DNA of 25,647 nucleotides from Actinomycetes bacterium (GTDB lineage Bacteria > Actinomycetota > Actinomycetes > Mycobacteriales > Mycobacteriaceae). The translations under genes and the position numbers were made by a program. Each line of letters starts with the position of its first letter. The stretch's first letter is position 1. Of this stretch, positions 7,651-14,437 are shown piece after piece. The notes beneath the pieces are model-generated. The model was not told where the DNA came from. It was given only the letters and a program-made list of their open reading frames with translations, and ran no database searches. Location of the stretch: assembly GCA_023415515.1 (NCBI GenBank), contig JAEZKH010000357.1:1-25647 (forward strand). Reading direction: 5' to 3'.

Positions 7651-8650
7651 CGGGTTCGTCTGCGATGTCGAGCGGGCGGTGCTCGATCATGTCGCGGATC
7701 CCGCCCGCGCCGAGCCTTTCGCGAAACGCCGCGACGGTATAGCCGATCAGCTCGGCATCCGAGCGGGCGCGTGCGGTCCCCGAGCGCGGCATGTGGAACA
7801 GCGGACCGAGCTCGCCGAAGTACTCACCAGGTTCGGCCACCCATACCAGTTCCTCACCGCCGCCTGCCAATTCGCGTACGATCTCGATTTCCCCCTCGAC
7901 CACGACGTAGATGCAGTCGCCCATGGTGCCTTCCTCGAAGAGCACCTCGCCCTCCGCCAGGGAAACGGTCGCGGGCGGCCGGTTGCTCTCCGCGAAGTCC
8001 GGCACCAGTTCCACCACCCGGTCGGCAAGCGGAAGGATCCGGCTGTCGTGAGTGGCGACGACCACCATCCGGTCGCCGGAGGCGAGCTCGCGGATCAATC
8101 GCAGCACTTCTTCGACCTGGATGAAATCCAGATGCGCCGTTGGTTCGTCGGCAAGGATGAGCGGTGGGTCCAGCGCGATCGCCCGCGCGAGCGCGACCCG
8201 CTGTTGCTGACCTCCGCTGAGATCGGCGGGTCGGTGGGTTGCCCTGTCCTGCAACCCAACCCGTGCCAGCAGCTCCTCGGCCTTCTGCCGCGCGCCCTGC
8301 CGCGACATCCCCGCTGCCCGAAGTGGCACCATCACGTTCTCCAGCGCGGTGAGGCTCGGTACCAGGTTGAACGCCTGGAACACGATGCCGACCGTCTCAC
8401 GGCGATATCTCGAGAGGCCCTTGGCGTCGAGGGAGGTGACGTCGACGTCGCCGAACTTGATCGCCCCCGCGGTCGGCTTGAGTATCCCGCCGAGACACGA
8501 CAGCAGGGTCGTCTTCCCGCATCCGCTCGGCCCGAGCAGGATCACGAGTGAACCGGCGGCCACATCCAGGTTGAAGCCGTCCAACGGACGGACGGCATAA
8601 CCGCCGCTGGAGTACTCGACCACGAGGTCCTGGATGCTCAAATCGCCCAT
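7631..8650 (-). CDS. ABC transporter ATPase fused to a cyclic-nucleotide-binding domain (module 1)
   Basis: This 339-residue protein has a MacB/LolD-type ABC ATPase at residues 1-220: Walker A GPSGCGKTT (40-48), Q-loop Gln92, signature LSGGQ (144-148), Walker B LILADE (164-169) and H-loop His201. A linker leads to a cNMP-binding (CRP-type) domain at about 231-310, with the phosphate-cassette Glu280 in FGELG and Arg289 in PRSGTARA. The start is ATG at 8650, three bases after the stop of the cognate permease. It aligns without gaps to the second module's ATPase over 320 residues. It resembles M. tuberculosis Rv0073, annotated there as a glutamine-transport ATPase; that substrate looks doubtful because the partner is an FtsX-like permease. 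ATP use is clear. Ligand gating by cAMP or another nucleotide is inferred from the domain. Confidence 0.92.
   Translation of the reverse strand: MGDLSIQDLVVEYSSGGYAVRPLDGFNLDVAAGSLVILLGPSGCGKTTLLSCLGGILKPTAGAIKFGDVDVTSLDAKGLSRYRRETVGIVFQAFNLVPSLTALENVMVPLRAAGMSRQGARQKAEELLARVGLQDRATHRPADLSGGQQQRVALARAIALDPPLILADEPTAHLDFIQVEEVLRLIRELASGDRMVVVATHDSRILPLADRVVELVPDFAESNRPPATVSLAEGEVLFEEGTMGDCIYVVVEGEIEIVRELAGGGEELVWVAEPGEYFGELGPLFHMPRSGTARARSDAELIGYTVAAFRERLGAGGIRDMIEHRPLDIADEPATRGSD
7668..7686. terminator. Candidate hairpin at the ribD/ABC convergence
   Basis: TCGAGC and GCTCGA form a perfect 6-base-pair stem around a 7-base loop, 17 bases after the ribD stop and inside the 3' end of the convergent ATPase gene. 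There is no U-tract, but many mycobacterial terminators lack one. Chance occurrence inside coding sequence cannot be excluded. Confidence 0.25.
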
Positions 8651-8653
8651 GAC

Positions 8654-9703
8654 TCAACGACCCCCGAAGGCCATGGCCGGATCGACGGACACCGCACGGT
8701 GCAAGCCGGTGGCACTTGCGATGAGACCGAAGACGACGGCGACCACGGGCAGGACGACGTACGCGTAGCCCGGCACGATCACCTGCATCGGGAAGATCGG
8801 CCCGAGCAGCGCGGCCAGCACGACCCCGACGGCGACCGCGGACAGCGCGACGATGATGGCCTGCAGCGCGAGACCGGCCGCGATCGAACTCGTCGCAACG
8901 CCAATCGCCTTGTACACCGCGAAGTCTCGAAGCCGCTCCAACGCCGACAGATAGATGATCGATCCCACGATCAGTGCGGCGACCACCCACAGCAGAACCG
9001 CGACGATCGTGATCGAGTTCACCGCGACCTTCAGCGGACGGAGCAGGTCGGCGATCGCACCGTCGCGATCGATGGCCTGGTAGCCGCGCGGCACCTGGTC
9101 GAGTGTGCCTCTGATGCCGATCGACGCCACCAGTGGCTGTCCGCCGTACGCCAGTCGTTGAGCGCCTTCTGTGGTGAGGAAGATGTTGGGCAGGTTGGCC
9201 AACGCGGTCGAGTTCTCGACGATGCCGACGATGCGCAGCCTGTGCGACGCGATCTGGATGTCCTCGCCCTGGTTGCGCCCCAGGGTGCTCGACACCGCGA
9301 CCTCGTCGGGGCTCACCGGCGGGCGGCCTTCGGAGACCACCGGCATGCCCGGTCCCTTCTCCGGTGCGCCGAACAGGTCGGCGTTGCGGGTGACGTCGCC
9401 AAGGGTGACCGTCCCGCCTGCGTACACCAGCGGAGCGGCCGCCTGCACTCCGGGAGCGGAGGCGATCCTGCGCAGGTCCGCGGGTGCGAACGGCGTCGCC
9501 CCGACGAACGGGCCCGAAGCGCCGTCCTTCACCAGGAAGGTGTCGACACCAAGGGAATCCACCGTCCGCTGCGCTTCGGTGCGGAAGCCGTTCGCCAACC
9601 CGGTCAACACCAGCGTCATGCCGAAGATGATGGCGGTGGACAGGATCGCGATGACGAAACGCCGTTTTCGCCACTGCATGTCGCGCAACGCCGCGAACAG
9701 CAT
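8654..9703 (-). CDS. FtsX/MacB-like ABC permease (module 1)
   Basis: This is a 349-residue permease: one N-terminal helix (about 18-38), a MacB-like extracytoplasmic domain (about 40-225), and three C-terminal helices of the FtsX domain (about 230-345). It includes YLSALERLRDFAVYKAIG, the usual FtsX cytoplasmic loop. I chose ATG at 9703 over the longer GTG at 9757 (367 residues). The shorter form matches the paralog at 11404-12453 end to end at 349 residues. A TAACGT box lies exactly 7 bases upstream, as in a leaderless promoter. Such permeases work by mechanotransmission in lipoprotein or efflux systems, or move lipids. It resembles Rv0072 in M. tuberculosis. The substrate is unknown. Confidence 0.88.
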   Translation of the reverse strand: MLFAALRDMQWRKRRFVIAILSTAIIFGMTLVLTGLANGFRTEAQRTVDSLGVDTFLVKDGASGPFVGATPFAPADLRRIASAPGVQAAAPLVYAGGTVTLGDVTRNADLFGAPEKGPGMPVVSEGRPPVSPDEVAVSSTLGRNQGEDIQIASHRLRIVGIVENSTALANLPNIFLTTEGAQRLAYGGQPLVASIGIRGTLDQVPRGYQAIDRDGAIADLLRPLKVAVNSITIVAVLLWVVAALIVGSIIYLSALERLRDFAVYKAIGVATSSIAAGLALQAIIVALSAVAVGVVLAALLGPIFPMQVIVPGYAYVVLPVVAVVFGLIASATGLHRAVSVDPAMAFGGR

Positions 9704-9710
9704 GTACGCG

Positions 9711-9716
9711 ACGTTA
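9711..9716 (-). promoter_or_regulatory. Candidate -10 box (TAACGT), leaderless start of module 1 permease
   Basis: Read on the minus strand, TAACGT is followed by 7 bases and the ATG at 9703. This is the arrangement of mycobacterial leaderless genes. It lies between the DJ-1 gene and the permease, so module 1 can be transcribed independently. An 11-base inverted repeat (CCCGC-A-GCGGG, 9728-9738) covers the -35 area. Confidence 0.5.
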
Positions 9717-9768
9717 CCGACGCGCGGCCCGCTGCGGGTCGGGTTTGCGTAGCTCACCCCGCATGCTC

Positions 9769-10329
9769 TCAGCGACCTGCCGCGAACGTTCCGACCAGCG
9801 TGCTGCAGAACGCCGCCAGATCATCGGGCTTGCGGCTGGACACCAGCGTGTTGGGCCCCCTCGAGCACACCACCACTTCCTCGTCGACCCAGTTCGCGCC
9901 GGCATTGAGCAGATCGGTGCGCAGCGTCGGCCACGACGTGATCATCCGGCCCCGCACCACGTCAGCGTCGATCAGCGTCCACGGCGCGTGGCAGATGGCC
10001 GCGACGGGCCGTCCGGAATCGAAGAAGCCGCGGGCGAACTGCACGGCGGAGGCGTTTCCGCGGAGGAAGTCGGGGTTGGCGACGCCGCCGGGCAGGACAA
10101 GGCCGTCGTATTCGGAGGCGGTGACCTTCTCGGCCGCCTTGTCCGCGTCGAAGGTGTCGGCGGGGGTCAGGTGGTTGAACGCCTGGATCTTGCCGACCTC
10201 GGTGGAGACCAGCTCGGGGGTGCCGCCCGCGTCTTCGACGGCCTTCCAGGGCTCGGTCAGTTCGACCTGCTCGACGCCTTCTGGCGCCACGAGGAAGGCG
10301 ATCCGTTTGCCCGCCAATATCGTTGCCAT
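9769..10329 (-). CDS. DJ-1/PfpI family protein (class I glutamine amidotransferase-like)
   Basis: This is a 186-residue DJ-1/PfpI-family protein. The nucleophile elbow is AAICHAPW with Cys113-His114, followed by LIDADVVRGR. An early GVEQVEL segment carries the conserved acidic residue, and LVLPGGVANPDFLR is the family loop. The start is ATG at 10329, preceded by GGAAAGAGG with a 6-base gap; a longer in-frame start at 10374 has no ribosome site. Family members are stress-linked deglycase, chaperone or protease-like proteins (general stress protein 18 type), and the exact activity is uncertain. It stands between the two ABC modules on the same strand, 80 bases after module 2, and may be expressed by read-through from it. 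Confidence 0.88.
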   Translation of the reverse strand: MATILAGKRIAFLVAPEGVEQVELTEPWKAVEDAGGTPELVSTEVGKIQAFNHLTPADTFDADKAAEKVTASEYDGLVLPGGVANPDFLRGNASAVQFARGFFDSGRPVAAICHAPWTLIDADVVRGRMITSWPTLRTDLLNAGANWVDEEVVVCSRGPNTLVSSRKPDDLAAFCSTLVGTFAAGR

Positions 10330-10409
10330 GTGCTGCCTCTTTCCGTCTTGTTGCGTGGTCGGCCGCATACCCACGCGATGGGGGAGGCAATCACCACATT
10401 GTGCGATCC

Positions 10410-11402
10410 TCAGTCGATTGACACCTCGCGGCCCGTGATCGCGTCACGCACGCCTGCGGGGCCGAGACGTTCGCGGAACGCCTTGCCGGTGTAGCCGACC
10501 ACCCGCGCCTCCGTGCGGGCCCGGACGGTCGCCGACCGCGGCAGCCCGAAGAGTGTGCCGATCTCGCCGAAGTAGTCACCTGCGGTTGCGATACGCAGCA
10601 GTTGCTCGCCGCCATCGGCCAATTCGCGGACGATCTCGAACTCGCCGTCGCTCACGACATAGATGAGGTCACCGATCGACCCCTGCTCGAACAGCACAGA
10701 ACCCGCCTCGACCCGGACCGGCTCGGGCGGCCGGTCGGTGGTTGCGACATGCGGTACCAGTTCGACGACCCGGTCGGCCAACGGAAGCATCCTGGTGTCG
10801 TGCGTCGCGACGACGACGAGGCGGTCGCCTGCGGCGAGTTCCCGGATCAACCGAAGCACTTCCTCCACCTGGATGAAATCCAGGTGCGCGGTCGGCTCGT
10901 CGGCCAGGATCAGCGGCGGGTCCAGCGCGATCGCGCGGGCGACGGCGACGCGCTGCTGCTGGCCGCCGCTCAGGTCCCCCGGGCGGTGGCGCATCCGGTC
11001 CTCGAGGCCGACCCGCGTCAGCAGTTCCTCGGCACGCCTGCGCGATTCCCGGCGGTTCACGCCTGCGGCGTCCATCGGCACCATCACGTTCTCCAGCGCG
11101 GTCAGGCTGGCGAGAAGGTTGAACGCCTGGAAGACGATGCCGACGGTGCGCCTGCGGTACCTCGTCAACGCGGCCGGGTCCAGCGCGGTGACGTCGACAC
11201 CGTCAACAATGATGCGACCCGACGTCGGACGCAATATCCCGCCCAGACACGACAGCAGGGTGGTCTTACCGCATCCGCTCGGGCCGAGCAGCAGCGTCAG
11301 CGAGCCCGTATCCACTCGCAGGCTGAGACCGTCGATCGGACGTACCGCGTATCCGCCGCTCGAGTACTCGACGAACAGATCGTCGATGTGCAGACCACCC
11401 AT
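10410..11402 (-). CDS. ABC transporter ATPase fused to a cyclic-nucleotide-binding domain (module 2)
   Basis: This 330-residue protein has the same architecture as the module 1 ATPase: Walker A at 40-48, Gln92, LSGGQ at 144-148, Walker B at 164-169 and His201. A cNMP-binding domain follows, with Glu280 (FGEIG) and Arg289 (PRSATVRA). By hand count, 231 of the first 320 positions are identical to module 1 (172/220 in the ABC part, 59/100 in the rest), with no gap. The ATG at 11402 is one base after the permease stop. Its length of 330 is that of Rv0073, so this may be the closer ortholog. The cNMP part has diverged faster than the ATPase, which could mean different ligands or output. Confidence 0.92.
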   Translation of the reverse strand: MGGLHIDDLFVEYSSGGYAVRPIDGLSLRVDTGSLTLLLGPSGCGKTTLLSCLGGILRPTSGRIIVDGVDVTALDPAALTRYRRRTVGIVFQAFNLLASLTALENVMVPMDAAGVNRRESRRRAEELLTRVGLEDRMRHRPGDLSGGQQQRVAVARAIALDPPLILADEPTAHLDFIQVEEVLRLIRELAAGDRLVVVATHDTRMLPLADRVVELVPHVATTDRPPEPVRVEAGSVLFEQGSIGDLIYVVSDGEFEIVRELADGGEQLLRIATAGDYFGEIGTLFGLPRSATVRARTEARVVGYTGKAFRERLGPAGVRDAITGREVSID

Positions 11403-11403
11403 C

Positions 11404-12453
11404 TCAGGGACCTCCGAAGGCGAGCGCCGGATCGATGGTCACCGCGCGCCGCATCCCGGCGACGCTCGCGAGCAGACCGATCACCACTCCGACGACGGGC
11501 AGAAGCACGAACGCAGATGTCGGCACCACCACGCGCATCGGGAAGACGGGGACGAGCACCAGCGATACCACGCCGCCGAGCACGGCCGCGATCACCGCCA
11601 CGATGACCGCCTGCAGGCACAAGCCGGCGAGCACCGCGCGCGTCGACACGCCAACAGCCTTGAGCACGGCGAAATCTCGCGTGCGCTCGAGGGCCGACAG
11701 ATAGATGACGGATCCCACGATGAGCGCGGCGACCACCCACAGCAGCGCAGCGATCATGGTGATCGCCGAGATCGCTGCCGTCATCGGCCGCATCAGGTCG
11801 GCGACGGCGCCGGCCCGGTCGATCACGCGGTAGCCGTCCGGCACCCGCGTCGGGGTCCCACGTATTCCGACCGACGTCACTATCGGCTGTGCGCCATAAC
11901 CCGCCTGCTGGGCGCCGTCGAGGGTGAGAAACACGTTGGGTTGTCCAGCGAGAGCGGTGGAGTCGGCGACGATGCCGACGATTTTCGTTGTGCGTGAACC
12001 TATCTCCAGGTCGTCGCCGACCGTGCTGCCCAGCGTGCTCGAGACCGCCGCCTCATCGGGTCCCGCCGGAGTGCGGCCGGATGCGACGGCGGGCATGCCG
12101 GGGCCGCCTGCGGGCGCGCCGAAGACGTTGACGTTGCGCGTCGATGCGCCGTCGGGAACGGTCGTCGTCGTGTACACGAGCGGAACCGCGACCGCGACGC
12201 CGGGAAGCCGACCGGAGTTGAGCACGTCGCTCTGCGGGAACGGTGGTGATCCGACGAACGGGCCTGCCGGGCCCGATTTGGCGAGGTAGCTGTCGAAACC
12301 CAACGAGTCGACGGTGTCGTTGGCTTCGACGCGAAAGCCGTTGGAGAGTCCGGTGAGTACGAGCGTCATCGCGAACACCAGGCTGGTGCCGACGACCGCG
12401 ATGACGAACCTCCGCCGTCGCCACTGCAGGTCGCGCAACGTCACACGCAACAT
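11404..12453 (-). CDS. FtsX/MacB-like ABC permease (module 2)
   Basis: This 349-residue permease is colinear with the module 1 permease without gaps; by hand count 209 of 349 residues are identical. It has an N-terminal helix (about 18-38), an extracytoplasmic MacB-like domain, and three C-terminal helices with YLSALERTRDFAVLKAVG. Divergence is highest in the extracytoplasmic domain (about residues 50-190), the part expected to meet substrate or partner. The ATG at 12453 lies 6 bases after a TAGCGT -10 box, so the mRNA is probably leaderless. It is transcribed together with the downstream ATPase. It resembles Rv0072. The substrate is unknown. Confidence 0.91.
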   Translation of the reverse strand: MLRVTLRDLQWRRRRFVIAVVGTSLVFAMTLVLTGLSNGFRVEANDTVDSLGFDSYLAKSGPAGPFVGSPPFPQSDVLNSGRLPGVAVAVPLVYTTTTVPDGASTRNVNVFGAPAGGPGMPAVASGRTPAGPDEAAVSSTLGSTVGDDLEIGSRTTKIVGIVADSTALAGQPNVFLTLDGAQQAGYGAQPIVTSVGIRGTPTRVPDGYRVIDRAGAVADLMRPMTAAISAITMIAALLWVVAALIVGSVIYLSALERTRDFAVLKAVGVSTRAVLAGLCLQAVIVAVIAAVLGGVVSLVLVPVFPMRVVVPTSAFVLLPVVGVVIGLLASVAGMRRAVTIDPALAFGGP

Positions 12454-12459
12454 ACGGGG

Positions 12460-12478
12460 ACGCTACGTCAGCGCTGAC
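12460..12478 (-). promoter_or_regulatory. Module 2 promoter: TAGCGT -10 box with adjoining perfect palindrome
   Basis: On the minus strand, TAGCGT (12460-12465) ends 6 bases before the permease ATG, the geometry of a leaderless promoter. One base upstream of it is the perfect 12-base palindrome GTCAGCGCTGAC (12467-12478), in the -10/-35 spacer where a dimeric repressor could block RNA polymerase. No good -35 hexamer is seen. Confidence 0.5.
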
Positions 12479-12512
12479 AGGTCTCGAGGTTCGTTTGCCA
12501 GATGAGGCTGAC

Positions 12513-12528
12513 TGTGACGAATGACACG
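12513..12528. promoter_or_regulatory. Possible CRP-type site (TGTGA-N6-ACACG)
   Basis: The sequence matches 8 of the 10 conserved bases of the mycobacterial/E. coli CRP consensus TGTGA-N6-TCACA: a perfect left half and 3 of 5 in the right half. It lies between the module 2 promoter and the candidate promoter of the small Cys protein, about 60-61 bases upstream of the predicted start of the latter. A match of this quality can occur by chance. Confidence 0.25.
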
Positions 12529-12568
12529 GTGCGGGCGGCGTGATCCGGGGTTTGTCCGATCAGACCGG

Positions 12569-12574
12569 TAGACT
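12569..12574 (+). promoter_or_regulatory. Candidate -10 box (TAGACT) for the small Cys protein
   Basis: TAGACT fits TANNNT and would start a transcript near 12581, giving a leader of about 78 bases before the ATG at 12659. No clear -35 element is seen at the right distance. The rest of the gap 12454-12658 holds nothing else that I recognise. Confidence 0.3.
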
Positions 12575-12658
12575 GGATCGCGAGCTGGGCAATTGGCCTG
12601 GCGCATCGCGCTTTCACCGCCGAGTTGTGCGCTGGTGAGCACGAACAAAGGAACGAGC

Positions 12659-12814
12659 ATGACTGCATTGCAGGACTGGCTCAACATTCGCCCATTCGAC
12701 CCGAGAAACCACGTCAAGGCGATCATCTGCGCTCTGTGCGGCGATGCCATCGAGAAGCGGGAGCCCGCAGGCGCCGATCCGGTGCTGATCCGCCCCGGCG
12801 TCGAGCGCTGCTGA
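12659..12814 (+). CDS. Small conserved-looking protein with a CxxC motif (51 aa)
   Basis: This small open frame codes MTALQDWLNIRPFDPRNHVK followed by AIICALCGDAIEKREP and ends in VERC. The ATG at 12659 has AAAGGA at 12645-12650, a good ribosome site, whereas the longer in-frame start at 12593 has none. The CALC pair plus the C-terminal Cys resemble half of a zinc ribbon or a redox motif; two such chains might share a metal. It is convergent with the P55 gene, with three bases between the stops. I do not recognise a named family. Coding is supported by the ribosome site and the ordinary high-GC codon pattern. Confidence 0.6.
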   Translation: MTALQDWLNIRPFDPRNHVKAIICALCGDAIEKREPAGADPVLIRPGVERC

Positions 12815-12817
12815 CGG

Positions 12818-14437
12818 CTAACGCCTCGGGCGGTGCCGACCGCCCCGCGGAATCACCTGTGTCGGTGCCTCGATCATCTGCGTAGGAGCGTCGTCGCCGC
12901 CGACGTCGACAGTCCCCGCCAATGGTTCGTCGGCATGCTCGTGGCGCCCGCTGATCAGCAGTGCCAGCAGCGCCCCGACGACGCAGACGATCGCGGTGAT
13001 GCCGAACATCTCGCCGTACTGCATGGCGAACGCGGTCTTGTACTTCGCCGCCTCGGCGGCGAGCTTGGCCGCCAGGGTGTCTGCCTTCGCTGCGGGCAGC
13101 GACTGCAGGATCTGGTTGAACCGGTAGAGCCCCCACGCGCTCAGCGCCGCGATGCCGACCAACATGCCGATCATCCTGGCGACCACGACGGCAGCCGACG
13201 CGATGCCGTGCTGGGCGGCGGGCACCACCCGAAGGGTGGCCGAGGTCAACGGCCCTATCACCAGGCCGAGACCCAGCCCGGCGATCGCCAGGTCGGTGTC
13301 GAGCACGGGCAATTGAACGAAGCCGAGATCGTGGCGAGCAGCCAGCAGATCCACCGGCCACTGCGCGATCAGGTAGTAGCCGCCTGCGGCGATCAGCAAG
13401 CCGATGCAGGCCACCGCCCGGTCGCCGATCCTGGTGGCGATCCAGCCGCCGAGGAGCGCACCGATCGGGAGTGCGATGAGGAAGCGCAGCAGCAGGAACG
13501 CGGCCTCGTTCTGGTCCTGACCCAGGACGCCCTGGCCGAACAGTTCGACGTTGACCAACGTCACCATCAGCGCGGCGCCTGCGGTCAGCGAGGCGCCGAG
13601 GGCGGCGAGGAAGGGGCGGAAATGCACACCGGCGGGATCGATCAGCCGGGTTTTCGCGAAGCGCTCCCACCCGAAGAACATCACGGCGGCGACGAGTGCC
13701 CCGATCAGCAGCGGCGGACCGTATGACGGCAACACCTGCTTGCCGTCCGGCGCGGGGTTGTACATACCGATGACGATCAGCCCGAGCGTGATCGCCAGCA
13801 GGATGCCGCCGATGACGTCCACCTTCTCAGGCTGATCGCTGCGCATCTTCTTCGGCAGGCTGAAGTGGATCATCACCATGGCGATGACCGCGAGCGGCAC
13901 GTTGACCCAGAACACGGCCTGCCAGTGGTGGAACAGCCAGACCAGGGCGATGCCGTACATGGGGCCGAGCACGCTGCCGAGCTCCTGCGCCGCGCCGATG
14001 CCGCCGAGGACGCCCGCGCGGTTGCGCGCCGCCCACAGATCGGCCGCCAGGGCCAGGGTGACCGGGAGGAGCGCACCGCTGGCGGCGCCCTGCACGACGC
14101 GACCGATCACGAGGATCGTCAGGTCGGTCGACATCGCGGTGATGACCGAGCCGATCGCGAACCCGGCGAGGCTTACCTGCAGCAGCATCTTGCGGCCGAA
14201 CCGGTCGGAGGCCCGGCCCAGCAGCGGCATCGCCGCGATGTAACCGAGCAGGTAACCGGTGACGATCGGGGTGACGCGCTGGATCTGGTTGATCGCGATC
14301 CCGACGTCGGACATGATGTCGCGGATGATCGTCACCACGACATAGGTGTCGAGGGCGCCGAGCAGCACGGCCAATGCGCCCGCGCTGATCGCGATGCTGC
14401 GGCTCCGGTCGGAATGCGCCGGCGCTGCGGCGGTCAT
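12818..14437 (-). CDS. p55: MFS lipid/drug exporter, P55 (Rv1410c) ortholog
   Basis: This 539-residue major-facilitator exporter is predicted to have 14 helices. Motifs seen are the first-helix GALDTYVVVTI with a membrane Asp, motif A GRASDRFGRK and motif C ELGSVLGPMYG. A helical, lysine/alanine-rich stretch between the last helices (near KADTLAAKLAAEAAKYK) fits the periplasmic helix extension of P55 proteins. By family knowledge P55 works with LprG to export triacylglycerides and lipoglycans and affects drug tolerance. I chose ATG at 14437, which shares one base with the lprG stop; the longer frame to 14563 runs antisense-free through lprG and is not real. The C-terminal tail has a repeated APTQ motif (Thr519, Thr526). 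Confidence 0.94.
   Translation of the reverse strand: MTAAAPAHSDRSRSIAISAGALAVLLGALDTYVVVTIIRDIMSDVGIAINQIQRVTPIVTGYLLGYIAAMPLLGRASDRFGRKMLLQVSLAGFAIGSVITAMSTDLTILVIGRVVQGAASGALLPVTLALAADLWAARNRAGVLGGIGAAQELGSVLGPMYGIALVWLFHHWQAVFWVNVPLAVIAMVMIHFSLPKKMRSDQPEKVDVIGGILLAITLGLIVIGMYNPAPDGKQVLPSYGPPLLIGALVAAVMFFGWERFAKTRLIDPAGVHFRPFLAALGASLTAGAALMVTLVNVELFGQGVLGQDQNEAAFLLLRFLIALPIGALLGGWIATRIGDRAVACIGLLIAAGGYYLIAQWPVDLLAARHDLGFVQLPVLDTDLAIAGLGLGLVIGPLTSATLRVVPAAQHGIASAAVVVARMIGMLVGIAALSAWGLYRFNQILQSLPAAKADTLAAKLAAEAAKYKTAFAMQYGEMFGITAIVCVVGALLALLISGRHEHADEPLAGTVDVGGDDAPTQMIEAPTQVIPRGGRHRPRR
12828..12845. terminator. Candidate hairpin terminator after the small Cys protein
   Basis: GGGCGGT-GCCG-ACCGCCC is a perfect 7-base-pair GC-rich stem with a 4-base loop, 13 bases past the stop of the plus-strand small gene. 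It also lies in the last codons of the convergent P55 gene. No U-tract follows. Confidence 0.35.

Noticed and set aside
9755..9757. GTG at 9757 as start of the module 1 permease
   Set aside because: It adds 18 residues absent from the paralog and has no clear ribosome site; ATG 9703 has a -10 box at leaderless distance.
10330..10409. Promoter for the DJ-1 gene
   Set aside because: No TANNNT box at a sensible distance; only weak candidates such as CACAAT were seen, so none was reported.
7631..12453. Phage, IS or genomic-island ends around the ABC block
   Set aside because: No transposase, integrase, tRNA gene or terminal inverted repeats were seen at the edges; base composition looks like the rest.
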